Shown: piece by piece, positions 54,373-63,821 of the stretch | Layout: each line of letters starts with the position of its first letter | Position numbering within the stretch: the stretch's first letter is position 1 | Source of the DNA: CBDCXF01 sp965223755 | GTDB lineage: Bacteria > Acidobacteriota > Thermoanaerobaculia > Multivoradales > JAHEKO01 | Reading direction: 5' to 3' | Assembly: GCA_965223755.1 (NCBI GenBank) | Contig: CBDCXF010000001.1 | Span: 124,001-188,000 of the forward strand | DNA length: 64,000 nucleotides | Position numbers and translations under genes: made by a program | The notes under the pieces: model-generated | The model's input: the letters and a program-made list of their open reading frames with translations, nothing else | Told to the model about the DNA's origin: nothing | Databases searched by the model: none

Positions 54373-55734
54373 CTACTGTGAAGCCGCGTAGCTCCGGGAC
54401 ACGCGCAGCATCGTCAGCGCCGCGCGCGCTGCCTGAACCGGAAGGCGGCTGAGGTTGGCGGCTTCGTCGACGGTATGACCGCCACTCCCCATCAGTCCGA
54501 GTCCGTCGAGGGCCATGTCCACGTCTGCGGCGACAAAGGCGATATCGGCCGCACCGGCGTTGCGCGGATCCACCGCCAGCACCGGTCCGGTACCGAGGTC
54601 GCGGCTGGCATCGCTATAGATCTTGAGCAAGGCGTAATTGCCTTCGCTAGCAGCCATCGGCGGGTAGCGCGCCTCGAACGTGAATCGAGTTGCGGTTCTC
54701 GGCAGAGACCCAGAGACAATCCGTTCCATGCGAGCGCGCGCCTCCGCCAACTGCTGAGGAGAAACGGCGCGGATATCGCCGCTGGCGACGGCGCTTTGGG
54801 CGACGACGTTGTTCTTGCCGAAGGCGGTACCGCGACCCTGCTCGGCGTCGAAGTCAACGGTCGTGCCGCCGACCACCACGCCGGGGCTGTAAGTGAGGTT
54901 CTCGAGATCGGCCAGTTCGAGGCGAAAGGCGTCGAGGACGCGCGCCAATTCATAGACCGCGCCCGCTCCAATCTCCGGTTGAAAGACCTGTGACGAATGC
55001 GCTGAGACTCCCTTCACCTCCAATTTCCAGCGACTTGACCCACGCCGAGCCACAACCGCTGTGCTGGGATTGCTGTCGCCGTCTTCGAATCCCAAAGCTA
55101 CATCGGCCTCCCGGCCCAGGCGGATCAGTTCCTCGCGCGCCGCGGTCAACGGAGAGCCGACCTTCTCTTCGTCGCCGGTCAGGATCACGGTGACCTTCAT
55201 GGCATCGAGGACTCCCGCGGCGCGCAGTCCGCGCAAGGCGGCGAGCAGGACCACGTTGCCGCCTTTCATATCGCTGCTTCCCGGTCCTTTGATCCAGGTT
55301 TCGGGGCCGGACACCAGTTGCGACTTCTGAAACGGGCTATCGGGCTCGAACACAGTGTCGAGGTGTCCGATGAGTAGAAAATGAACTGCCGGGCGCGCTC
55401 CGGCGCTAGGGAGTTCGGCAACCAGGTGTCCGGCGCGCTGAAACCCAGTTCCGTCTATCCAGCGCGTTTCGAAGCCGAGTCTTGCGAACTCGGTGGCGAA
55501 GAGGCCTCCAACCGCCCGCACTCCCTCTAGATTCAGGGTTCCACTGTTGATATCGACGGACCGGATCAGGAGTTCGGCATCCTCTTGGCTGGAGTCAAAG
55601 ATGGTGTCGATGACGTGTTGTTCGATGGCATCGTCGAGGTGCGGTGCCTCCGGCCACCGCAAGGCGACGGAGCCGCTTTGGGCGGAGGTTGTTGCGCCTA
55701 TCAAGATCCCGCCCAAAAAGAGACGAAGTAGCAT
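54373..55734 (-). CDS. M20-family metallopeptidase (carboxypeptidase G2-like), exported
   Basis: 453 residues. The signal peptide is LFLGGILIGATTSAQS. Metal and catalytic motifs are intact: LIGHLDTVF (His and catalytic Asp), GPGSSDMKGGNV (bridging Asp), TGDEEKVGS (catalytic Glu and metal Glu), GFEDGD and the terminal GSGGHTVDEAANL (His). A dimerisation lid domain interrupts the catalytic domain at about residues 220-330 (RRGSSRWKLEVKGVSAHSSQ). Predicted to cleave C-terminal amino acids or amide bonds in the periplasm. Confidence 0.93.
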   Translation of the reverse strand: MLLRLFLGGILIGATTSAQSGSVALRWPEAPHLDDAIEQHVIDTIFDSSQEDAELLIRSVDINSGTLNLEGVRAVGGLFATEFARLGFETRWIDGTGFQRAGHLVAELPSAGARPAVHFLLIGHLDTVFEPDSPFQKSQLVSGPETWIKGPGSSDMKGGNVVLLAALRGLRAAGVLDAMKVTVILTGDEEKVGSPLTAAREELIRLGREADVALGFEDGDSNPSTAVVARRGSSRWKLEVKGVSAHSSQVFQPEIGAGAVYELARVLDAFRLELADLENLTYSPGVVVGGTTVDFDAEQGRGTAFGKNNVVAQSAVASGDIRAVSPQQLAEARARMERIVSGSLPRTATRFTFEARYPPMAASEGNYALLKIYSDASRDLGTGPVLAVDPRNAGAADIAFVAADVDMALDGLGLMGSGGHTVDEAANLSRLPVQAARAALTMLRVSRSYAASQ

Positions 55735-55812
55735 AGAGACAGTATAGGCGCGTCACCTCAAGTTCGGGAACGAACTCGCACTCGACCCAGTGACCGCCTC
55801 AGGATCGAATAC

Positions 55813-56472
55813 ATGCAAACAAAAGGGCACTTTCTTGACTTCGATTCCTGGCCCGGCCGCGACATGTTCCGTTTCTTTTCGTCCTACCAGCATCCTTTCT
55901 TCAATCTTTGCGCTGAGATCGATGCGACGGCGTCGGTGGCCGCTTGTCGCGAACTTGAACTGTCGCCAACTTGGGTGGGTTGGTACCACTGCCAACAGGT
56001 GGTCAACGCATTGGAGCCGTTTCGGTACCGCTTGCGGCAAGATCGAGTGTGGGTCTACGACCGGATTTCGGTTGCCACCACGGTGACGGCTCAAGACCGG
56101 CCGTTTCGTTTCGCCTACCTGCCCTACGAAGAGAACTTCCGTCGCTTTGACGCCCTGGCGCGCACTGCGGCTACCGAGGCCGCTGCCGAAACGAGCGATT
56201 CCCTCGGCGATCGGCCGGAGGACGACGCAGTGGTTCACGGCTCGGTGATCCCGTGGGTGCGGTTCAGCAGCATCTCCCACGCCCAACGCGTGGATCCCGA
56301 ACTCTCGGTTCCTCGAATCGTCTTTGGCCGCTACTCGGAAGTCGATGGGAGCGTGCGGCTGCCGGTTTCGGTCGAGGTGCACCATGCACTGGTGGATGGA
56401 CAGGCGGTGGGTCGATTTTTTTCGGAACTGGAACGAGCCTTTGCCGAACCGGATGTTCTGGCGGAGAGTTAA
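55813..56472 (+). CDS. Chloramphenicol acetyltransferase-fold acyltransferase
   Basis: 219 residues, the usual length for this trimeric family. The active-site motif HHxxxDG is HHALVDG (190-196). Other family features are SSYQHPFFNLCAEID at the N terminus, FRYRLRQDRVWVYDRI, and WVRFSSISHA. The enzyme is divergent from resistance-type CATs, so chloramphenicol need not be its substrate. The TAA overlaps an ATG (TAATG) of a 31-codon frame of doubtful value. Confidence 0.88.
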   Translation: MQTKGHFLDFDSWPGRDMFRFFSSYQHPFFNLCAEIDATASVAACRELELSPTWVGWYHCQQVVNALEPFRYRLRQDRVWVYDRISVATTVTAQDRPFRFAYLPYEENFRRFDALARTAATEAAAETSDSLGDRPEDDAVVHGSVIPWVRFSSISHAQRVDPELSVPRIVFGRYSEVDGSVRLPVSVEVHHALVDGQAVGRFFSELERAFAEPDVLAES

Positions 56473-56689
56473 TGGTTGCGGGCACAACCAGATTTGAAAC
56501 TCGGATCAAGCGGCCCGATGAGCGCGACAGTATTGCCGACGCGCTCGGAAATCCGAAGGAGTGGTAACTCGACCGAGTTTGCTAGCCCCACCCGGTTCTG
56601 TGAAAGATGACAGTTCGCGAGATGCTGTTCTTTACCGTGTACCACAATGCACACCACGCCAAAAGAGTTTTGGAGCGACTGGAGAAATC

Positions 56690-57211
56690 GTGAGGAAAAG
56701 GAATTGGATCGCTTGGGCTCTGTTGCTTGGGGTTGCTTGCTCGTCGGGAGCGATTGATTCACCGCCAGCAGAGACTACGTGGGTCTATCTCGTGCGCCAC
56801 GCCGAGAAGGCCGCGGCGGAGGACGACCCCGAACTGACTCCAGAGGGCGCAGCGCGGGCCGATGCCCTGGCGCAGATCGCCGCCGATGCAGGGGTGGAGC
56901 GCGTCCTGTCGACGCCGTTCAAACGGACCCTGGCGACCGCGCAGCCGGCCGCCAGCAAGCTGGGAATCGAGATCGAGGAGCTATCGATTGCGTCCGGGCT
57001 GGACGCGCACATCGAAGCGATGGCGACCATGGTTGAGAGCGATTCCAGAGCGGTATTTCTGGTCGTCGGTCACTCCAACACCATCCCTCTGCTCATCGGA
57101 CGCCTTGGTGGGCCGACCTTCGTGCTAAACGAGAGTGAGTACGGGGATCTGTTCGTCATGGAATTCGCGGACGGTGCGGTGGAGTTCGAGCGGCGCCGGT
57201 TTGGCGACTGA
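56690..57211 (+). CDS. Histidine phosphatase (phosphoglycerate-mutase-like) lipoprotein
   Basis: The start is set at the GTG at 56690 because GGAG lies 5 bases upstream and a lipoprotein signal (WIAWALLLGVAC) follows immediately; the longer frame from 56561 is unlikely. The 173-residue product has the RHG-type motif LVRHAEK with the phospho-acceptor His, LSTPFKRTLATAQP (second Arg), and VVGHSNTIP (second catalytic His). Probably a periplasmic phosphatase. Confidence 0.88.
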   Translation: MRKRNWIAWALLLGVACSSGAIDSPPAETTWVYLVRHAEKAAAEDDPELTPEGAARADALAQIAADAGVERVLSTPFKRTLATAQPAASKLGIEIEELSIASGLDAHIEAMATMVESDSRAVFLVVGHSNTIPLLIGRLGGPTFVLNESEYGDLFVMEFADGAVEFERRRFGD

Positions 57212-57231
57212 GCTGTGAGAGGAGGCGGTAA

Positions 57232-57798
57232 ATGAACAATCCAAGCCGGTGCGGCTGGGCGGGTGCTTCGGAGCTGGAAATCGAATACCACGACCGTGAG
57301 TGGGGTGTGCCGGTGCACGATGACCGGGTGCTGTTTGAGTTTCTGACGCTCGAGGGCGCACAGGCAGGTTTGAGTTGGACGACGATTCTCAACAAGCGCG
57401 AGAACTACCGGCGGGCCTTTGACGGCTTCAATCCTGTCAATATCGCTCGCTACGGCGAGGACAAGATTCAAGAGCTGCTGCGGAATCCGGGCATCGTGCG
57501 CAACAAGCTCAAAGTGCGCTCGACGGTGAGCAACGCGCAGGCGTTCCTGGCCGTGCAGAAGGAATTCGGCAGTTTCGACGCCTACCTATGGGGTTTTGTC
57601 GACGGAGTTCCGATCCGCAATCAATGGAAATCGTTGCGGGACATTCCCGCCAGCACAGAGCTGTCGGACCGCCTGAGCAAGGACCTCAAGAAGCGCGGGT
57701 TCCGCTTCGTCGGGACGACCATCTGCTACGCGTTCATGCAGGCGGTCGGCATGGTGAACGACCACGAGATGGGTTGCTTTCGCTATCGAGAGGTCTAG
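57232..57798 (+). CDS. tag: DNA-3-methyladenine glycosylase I
   Basis: 188 residues, the standard Tag length. The zinc-snap ligands correspond to Cys7 (RCGW), His20 (YHDREWG), His178 and Cys182 (DHEMGC). The HhH-like core shows FLTLEGAQAGLSWTTIL and NPGIVRNKLKVRSTVSNA, and the aromatic pocket residues are in GFRFVGTTICYAFMQA. It removes 3-methyladenine from alkylated DNA. GGAGG lies 8 bases before the ATG; the gene follows the phosphatase by 20 bp. Confidence 0.95.
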   Translation: MNNPSRCGWAGASELEIEYHDREWGVPVHDDRVLFEFLTLEGAQAGLSWTTILNKRENYRRAFDGFNPVNIARYGEDKIQELLRNPGIVRNKLKVRSTVSNAQAFLAVQKEFGSFDAYLWGFVDGVPIRNQWKSLRDIPASTELSDRLSKDLKKRGFRFVGTTICYAFMQAVGMVNDHEMGCFRYREV

Positions 57799-58072
57799 TC
57801 TATTTTTGACTCTTTCATGCGTCGGTTTTATAGTTCACAACGTTCGTAAACACGGGGGCGTTGCCGGGGCTCTCATATGGGACGCAGGAGTTAGTCACTC
57901 CAGCCTGCATGTGCGGGGGCGAAGACGCAACAAATCTCGACGAATTTGAGGCGATTCGGCGTCATTGCGGGGCCGTCAGTGGCGGTGTGTCTGAACCTCG
58001 CCGACAATTTTCGAACTGCCGGGTGGCAGTGAAGAGTCGTTTTTTACGTTTTATTTTGTGAAGGGAGGGTCC
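57799..58072 (+). promoter_or_regulatory. Leader region of the exported-protein/RHS operon
   Basis: These 274 bp hold no convincing gene. They contain promoter-grade AT-rich sequence at both ends and a GC-rich structured core: GCAGGAG-loop-CTCcagCCTGC at 57884-57908, preceded by GGGACGCA and flanked by two GGGGGCG runs (57854 and 57915). It could be a structured mRNA leader; no known riboswitch can be assigned from the sequence alone. Confidence 0.3.
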
Positions 58073-58726
58073 ATGAGAAACAAACTCGAAATCAGGATGG
58101 CAGCTTTGCTGCTCGCATGGTCAGGGGGCTGGTTGATCCCAGCTCCCGCGAAGGCGATCGAGCTGTCGATTGCCGAGAGCCGGGTGGCAATCGCAGAAGA
58201 CTCCGGATCGGGAGTGGCAGTGATCGGGGTGGAGCGAAAGATTTCCAACCACATGAATGTGGTCGTGCGCCACGCAGAAGTGGTGGAAGGAGATCTTCAC
58301 CTCGATTCACAGATCAGTGACAGATCCATCTGGGTGGGAGTGGACTTAGGCACGGGGGAGTGGGTGATTCACTCTGCGAAAGGTGTGGCGCGCCTTAAGA
58401 GCTACGCCGAGGAGCTTTCGGGGAATGTTTTGAAGTCCCTAGAGGGGTTAGAGCTGCCTGGGGAAGAGCTCGACATCATTGTGATCAGAAGAACCAATCT
58501 GGGGGCTCGTGTTTGGCACGGGCGAGTCCACGATGGTGGGTTGGGAGATGAGAGTGAGCCGGACGGGTGGCTTGTGGCGAAGAACGAGAAGCTGCGCCGT
58601 GTTGACCGTGGGCAAGGGAACCTTTCCCGTTTCAAGGAAGGGGACGTGGTCATTGGATTTGATGCCGGGACTTTGGAGTATTTTGCTGTCGAGATTGGTG
58701 CTGGGGTGGAAGGGGGTGCGTCATGA
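58073..58726 (+). CDS. Exported protein translationally coupled to the RHS gene
   Basis: 217 residues from the ATG at 58073, preceded by AAGGGAGGG; a GTG at 58058 lies upstream of that ribosome site and is rejected. The signal peptide is MAALLLAWSGGWLIPAPAKA. The mature part is mostly beta with Ile/Val-rich strands (VAVIGVERKI, HMNVVVRHAEVV, DIIVIRRTN) and a C terminus VVIGFDAGTLEYFAVEIG. No family recognised. Its stop overlaps the RHS start (ATGA), so the two are made together; a chaperone or secretion partner is possible. Confidence 0.72.
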   Translation: MRNKLEIRMAALLLAWSGGWLIPAPAKAIELSIAESRVAIAEDSGSGVAVIGVERKISNHMNVVVRHAEVVEGDLHLDSQISDRSIWVGVDLGTGEWVIHSAKGVARLKSYAEELSGNVLKSLEGLELPGEELDIIVIRRTNLGARVWHGRVHDGGLGDESEPDGWLVAKNEKLRRVDRGQGNLSRFKEGDVVIGFDAGTLEYFAVEIGAGVEGGAS

Positions 58727-61700
58727 CCTCTCTTCGCACCGTGCAGAAAGAGCGTAGGGGAGCCCCTTGCGGGCTCCCGGTGGGGGACAAGCTTGCTCTG
58801 AGCGGCGTCGAAGGGCCCCACCTCTGCGGAGCAACGTCATCCCGGCGCCTGCCCCGGCGGGAGGGCGTGTGGGGGGCTGGGACCCTGACCGTGATCCTTG
58901 CGACCTTCTTTGCCATAGCGCCCCTTTCCGCCATGGGCCCCAATCACCCCTTGGGCTACAAGCCCGAGTCGGTGTATGAAGGCGCCCAGGTGGACAACGT
59001 CGACGTGGGATCAGGCTCGCTAGTGGTGACGATTCCTTTGGGTCCCTTCAGCATCACCCACAGCTCCAACATCTGGAACTACGAGACGATCATTGAGGGA
59101 GGCGTTGCCTACACCCAGGCGATTCCTTGGAGGAAGCGCACCGGGGGCTTGGCCTGGCACGTGGGAGTGGGAGAGGTCTACCCTCCGACCCATCCCTATA
59201 ACTCGACCGGCAAATGGCTCTACATCGACCAATTCGGAGGCACCCACACCTTTTGGGATGACTTTGACGCAACCCACCCGGACAACGACTCAGACACCTT
59301 CTACAGCCGGGATGGGAGCTACCTGCGCCTCAAGGTGATCAATTGCTTGACCGCGGACATCGAATCCCCGGATGGATCGACGCAGCGCTTCCAGGGGGGC
59401 TGGTGCGGCCCGAGCGCGACGTACTTTCTGACCAAGTTCTGGAACGCCTTCGGCTCGGCCTCAGACCCGGACATGACGGTGACGCGCTCGGCCTACGATT
59501 CGAATGGCAACAGCATCTGGACCTTTACCGATCGCTACAACCGCAAGAACTACCTGACCTTCCACAACGGCTATACCTACTACGGGGATCCTGGGGTGGT
59601 GACCAAGGTGGACATTGAGTCCGTGGGCGGTCAGCGCATGGTCTACACGCTGCAGTACTGGGACAAGCACGTCAACCGGAGCTGCAAGGACGACTACCCT
59701 GGGTCGAGTACGCGGATCAAGGTGCCACATTTAAAGCAGATCAACCTGCCGGACGGGACCTCATACAAGATGCACGAGGGGGGAGTGCTGACCTACGAAA
59801 ACCTCTGTAACGGAGGGGCTCCGGACGGCCCAGGCTTCTTAGAGAAGTTGATTCTTCCCACGGGTGGGGCTTATGAGTGGGACATCCAAGAATTCACCTT
59901 CAATGGCTCGTCCCCCTGGAACACCACCGCGGCGGTCAAGGAGCGGCGGATGGTGGACTCTTCAGGGACGGTGCTAGGTACTTGGAAGTACAAACAGGCC
60001 TACTACCCCAAGAGTGGGAGTGATGAAGCGGAGACGACCACCTGGGTACAGCAACCTAGCCCCTCTGGATCAGGGAGCGGCGACTGCTCGAAACACCACT
60101 TCTTCCACGATGACACCAAGAGCTGGGAGCAGGGCCTTCCTTACACCAAGCGCCAGGCCCAGGTGGATGGCAAGTACTTGTCGTCCGAAGTTTGGTCGGG
60201 CTCAAATGCTTCAAACGGTCAGTGCTCGGGAACCAAGCTGAGGTCGACCTATCTCAAGTATCGCAAGGACGTATTGCCCTCGGGGAGCAACCAATCTGCC
60301 TATACGGCCACCAACCGGCGGGTGGAGGACTCAAGAGTCATCTACCACGATGATGGAGGTCGCTACATCGATGTCAACAACAACCATGATGATGGCTTGG
60401 GCCATTGGCGAACGACAGTCACCAAGACGAATCTGCAGCCTTCGTTGACAGATATAAAGACGCGCCAAAGCTGGACATGGTACGACAAGGTAGGGGACGC
60501 GCAATATAACCAGTCAGGCTGGGCTCCGCCTACGCCAGCGGATGATTGGATTCTCGGTGTTTATCGCTATGTGATGAACTACGAGCCAGGTGCGACCGGG
60601 GAGGTCTACACCAAACAGCACGTCAAGTTTGACGCCAATGGAGCGCTCGAATGTGTACGTCGGATCAAGAGTGGAACGGCTCGCACCCCTAATGACGTAG
60701 TGGTCTATTACCAGCGAGACGCGCGGGGGAACATCACCAATGAGAAGACTTACGGTGGAGATCTGCAGACGCTTGGTGTGGGAGCGAATTGGTGCGTCGC
60801 AAGTCTGCCAGCTCAGCCTGAGAGCTGGGTCAAGCACACCTATGAGAAGGGAGTGCGCAAGACCTCACGGCCCTACCAGCCGGATGGTACGGCTGGGGCG
60901 TGGCTGACCTACGATGTCGACCTTGACGGCTCGACCGGGGCGGTGACGGCGAGTCGGGACCCCAACGGGCTGACCACCACCTTTGCCTACGACAGTTTGG
61001 GGCGGATGACGACAGCAACACTGCCGAGTGGGGCGTATTGGTTTTACCAATACACGGCGCCGAGTTCTACCGGACCTGCGGTCGTGAATGCAGAAAAGAA
61101 ATGGCCGTCAGGGACTACCTTCGATGGAAATGTGACGCATTTCGATGAGTTTGGCCGTCCGTGGAAGAACTTTCACCTGGAGCCCAGCGGTTATGTTTCG
61201 AGCGAAACAAGTTACAACGCCCGCGGCTGGGTGCTGTCGAAGTCCAACATGGGCGAACCTACCCAGTTAACCCAATACCTCAATTACGACGCTTTCGGCC
61301 GTCCGGGGGCGATCCGGGCTCCTGAGGGCTCGAACTACGAAGTACGCTTCACCTATACCGGTGATCGGGTGGTTAAGACGGAGACGCGGACTTTGCTCAC
61401 TGGAATTGGCTACCAGTGGGTACCTAAATACAGCCATAAGGATGGTTTTGGGCGCGTATGGAGTGTCAATGAGCATTCAGATGCCAGTGATCCCAATCGA
61501 TTGGTGGCGACGCACTATAAATACGACGTCAATGGCAACTTGACCCGAGTGTGGCAAGACGCTGGAGCGGCAATCTCGCAGAATCGCTATTTCACCTACA
61601 ACAACTTAGGAAACCTCCTCACGGAGACCCACCCCGAGATCGGGACCAGCGGCAATGGCACCGTGACCTATGGGTCTTATGACTCGAGGGGGAACACCTA

Positions 61701-63804
61701 CTCGAGAGACGATGGCCGGGTGCATGTCAAATACGAATACGATTGGCTCGGGAGGCTGACACACGTCAGAGATGTCAATAACGGCAATCGATTGGTGACC
61801 CACACTATCTACGACACAGCATCCGGTCCAGGCCTGGGCAAGGTGCGCTCCCGCGCTCGCTACAACTGGCTGGAGCTTCCTTGGACACCAACCCAGGGCG
61901 AGGAGCACACCAGGGTGACCGAGCTCTACTCTTATAGAGAATCAGATGGAGCGACTCGCGTCGTAGCAACCTATGTCTACGCGGACCTCGACAGTAGCCG
62001 GAGTGGGGAGTATCAGCGTTTTTGGATCAACCCCAATCCAAACCAGTGGGGTCTTACCGACAAGATCACCTACCCGCGGTGCTCGAATACCTCGTGCTCG
62101 GCGACGACGGCCAGCGCCGGTCAGGTCCTCGACACCGATTGGTCGAACGGGCGCATTAAGAAGGTCAATGGCTGGACCAATGACCTCACCTACCACCCAT
62201 CGGGCACCTGGTCGACGATCCCACACACCAATGGGACGCAGGACACCCACACGGTACAAACCAACAACAACGCCCGTACTCTTTCCTTAAACACCACCAA
62301 TCCGGGAGTCCTATGGAATACAGGCTCCTACACCTATGACGGCTCAGGGAACATCGTCACTATCGGGGATACCTCGGGCTACGATGACCTCTACCGCTAC
62401 GACAAGGTCAATCGCCTGACCCGTGCCTACGTGCGGGATCAAGCAACTGGAGACAGCACCCGTCAGGACTACACCTACGATGTCTTCGGCAACATGACCG
62501 AGGTCAAGACCTGGCCGGTGGGGGGTGGATCGCAGACCACCACCATTGCGGTCAACGCCAACACCAACCGTTTGTCGGTGGCCGGCTACGACGCCAGTGG
62601 CAACATGACCTCTTGGGGGTCAGATGCCTACACCTACGACACCGCCAACTCGATGACCGAGCAGAATGGCAGGTGGTTTTTCCTCTACAACTTCTCAGGG
62701 GAGAGAGTGGCCACCATCGACTGGCAGGGAAGTATTGCTACCCGAGAGGTGGACTTCACCATTCGAGGTCCGGGAAATCAGGTGCTTTCTACCTTTAATC
62801 TGGTGGGTGAAGACCAGTCTGGCAACTGGACCCACGAGATGGACTACATCTGGATGGGGAGAAGGCTCTTGGGGACCGAGGATGGCTCAGGGACTCAGAA
62901 GCACTACCACACCGATCATCTGGGCTCGATCAGGCTAGTGACGGACGACCTAGGAGCCAAGGTCTCAGAGCATGAGTATCTACCCTATGGGGAAGAGCTC
63001 ACCAGTGCTGGCAACGGCATCATGAAATTTACCGGCCATGAGAGGGACTCTGACACCGGGATGGATTACATGCATGCGAGGTTTTATACCAGCCATCTGG
63101 GGAGGTTTATGGGGGTGGATCCTGTGATGCAGGGGGCTGGGATTTGGAATCGGTATTCGTACGTAGGGGGGAGTCCCACTGCGTACACGGATCCAACTGG
63201 AAGAAAAAAGAAAGAAGGTAAGGCACCAACTTGTGAGGAAACTGGTGGGGGGCATAAGTGTCCGAACGAAGCAGTGGAAACTCCTCAAGAAGGCAATGTC
63301 TGGTGTGATGACGATGGCGAGTGCTATCAATATCTTGCCGGTCAATGGCAACGAATTGATGCTGCGGAAGGATTCTCCGACTCAGTCACTCACGTTGATC
63401 CTGCTTCGGCAAATTTGAACGATGCAGCGCAGAATCCTCCAGAGGCGGCCGGTCCCAATAGCCCGGAAAGAGGGGATTCTGGCGCTGGAGGAGGAGGGGC
63501 GGTACCAGAGAGGTGCAAAAACCAGCTTACAGCGAGTCTTTCTGATTGTGGGATCTTAGGAAGCATTTCGCCTGGCGCTGACGAGAAGCGGGATCTGCAA
63601 AACAAAATTTTCTGTGGCTACACGACCGCAGCGGTTGGTGGATTAGTAAGTTATTATGCGGGCCGCGCGGCGGCGAGAGCAAATCCGAAGTATGGTGAAG
63701 GCGCTGAGGGCGCGAAAGTTGCGGTAGCGACAGCCGTTGCGCTTTACTTGCTCGCTCAGCGACACTACGAGTTTTGCGCAAGCAGTGGTCCAGGCAATCG
63801 GTAG
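58723..63804 (+). CDS. RHS/YD-repeat secreted protein with unique C-terminal tip
   Basis: 1,693 residues. The N-terminal 45 residues derive from dispersed-repeat-like DNA. A signal peptide follows (LTVILATFFAIAPLSAMG), so an internal GTG (58867) could be the original start. The body contains many YD repeats (YDSLGRMTT, YDAFGRPG, YKYDVNGNLTRV, YEYDWLGRLTHV, YDKVNRLTRA) and ends in the RHS core signature MDYMHARFYTSHLGRFMGVDP ... DPTGR near residue 1490. The last ~200 residues are a variable tip with eight or more Cys and two hydrophobic stretches (TTAAVGGLVSYYAG, AVATAVALYLLA). Architecture is that of polymorphic toxin/adhesin RHS proteins; the tip activity is unknown. Confidence 0.92.
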   Translation: MTSLRTVQKERRGAPCGLPVGDKLALSGVEGPHLCGATSSRRLPRREGVWGAGTLTVILATFFAIAPLSAMGPNHPLGYKPESVYEGAQVDNVDVGSGSLVVTIPLGPFSITHSSNIWNYETIIEGGVAYTQAIPWRKRTGGLAWHVGVGEVYPPTHPYNSTGKWLYIDQFGGTHTFWDDFDATHPDNDSDTFYSRDGSYLRLKVINCLTADIESPDGSTQRFQGGWCGPSATYFLTKFWNAFGSASDPDMTVTRSAYDSNGNSIWTFTDRYNRKNYLTFHNGYTYYGDPGVVTKVDIESVGGQRMVYTLQYWDKHVNRSCKDDYPGSSTRIKVPHLKQINLPDGTSYKMHEGGVLTYENLCNGGAPDGPGFLEKLILPTGGAYEWDIQEFTFNGSSPWNTTAAVKERRMVDSSGTVLGTWKYKQAYYPKSGSDEAETTTWVQQPSPSGSGSGDCSKHHFFHDDTKSWEQGLPYTKRQAQVDGKYLSSEVWSGSNASNGQCSGTKLRSTYLKYRKDVLPSGSNQSAYTATNRRVEDSRVIYHDDGGRYIDVNNNHDDGLGHWRTTVTKTNLQPSLTDIKTRQSWTWYDKVGDAQYNQSGWAPPTPADDWILGVYRYVMNYEPGATGEVYTKQHVKFDANGALECVRRIKSGTARTPNDVVVYYQRDARGNITNEKTYGGDLQTLGVGANWCVASLPAQPESWVKHTYEKGVRKTSRPYQPDGTAGAWLTYDVDLDGSTGAVTASRDPNGLTTTFAYDSLGRMTTATLPSGAYWFYQYTAPSSTGPAVVNAEKKWPSGTTFDGNVTHFDEFGRPWKNFHLEPSGYVSSETSYNARGWVLSKSNMGEPTQLTQYLNYDAFGRPGAIRAPEGSNYEVRFTYTGDRVVKTETRTLLTGIGYQWVPKYSHKDGFGRVWSVNEHSDASDPNRLVATHYKYDVNGNLTRVWQDAGAAISQNRYFTYNNLGNLLTETHPEIGTSGNGTVTYGSYDSRGNTYSRDDGRVHVKYEYDWLGRLTHVRDVNNGNRLVTHTIYDTASGPGLGKVRSRARYNWLELPWTPTQGEEHTRVTELYSYRESDGATRVVATYVYADLDSSRSGEYQRFWINPNPNQWGLTDKITYPRCSNTSCSATTASAGQVLDTDWSNGRIKKVNGWTNDLTYHPSGTWSTIPHTNGTQDTHTVQTNNNARTLSLNTTNPGVLWNTGSYTYDGSGNIVTIGDTSGYDDLYRYDKVNRLTRAYVRDQATGDSTRQDYTYDVFGNMTEVKTWPVGGGSQTTTIAVNANTNRLSVAGYDASGNMTSWGSDAYTYDTANSMTEQNGRWFFLYNFSGERVATIDWQGSIATREVDFTIRGPGNQVLSTFNLVGEDQSGNWTHEMDYIWMGRRLLGTEDGSGTQKHYHTDHLGSIRLVTDDLGAKVSEHEYLPYGEELTSAGNGIMKFTGHERDSDTGMDYMHARFYTSHLGRFMGVDPVMQGAGIWNRYSYVGGSPTAYTDPTGRKKKEGKAPTCEETGGGHKCPNEAVETPQEGNVWCDDDGECYQYLAGQWQRIDAAEGFSDSVTHVDPASANLNDAAQNPPEAAGPNSPERGDSGAGGGGAVPERCKNQLTASLSDCGILGSISPGADEKRDLQNKIFCGYTTAAVGGLVSYYAGRAAARANPKYGEGAEGAKVAVATAVALYLLAQRHYEFCASSGPGNR
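58758..58816 (+). repeat. Dispersed-repeat-like DNA inside the RHS 5' end
   Basis: A perfect 8-bp hairpin (GGGAGCCC, loop of five, GGGCTCCC; 58758-58778) is followed by CTGAGCGGCGTCGAAGGGC (about 58798-58816), which resembles the short CTGAGC...GTCGAAGG intergenic repeats found in many bacterial genomes. It is read through by the RHS frame as PCGLPVGDKLALSGVEG. Confidence 0.45.
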
Positions 63805-63821
63805 CAAATCACCCAGAAGTG

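Noticed and set aside
56472..56567. A 31-codon frame starting at the TAATG after the CAT-fold gene
   Set aside because: No ribosome site of its own, no recognisable motif and too short to judge.
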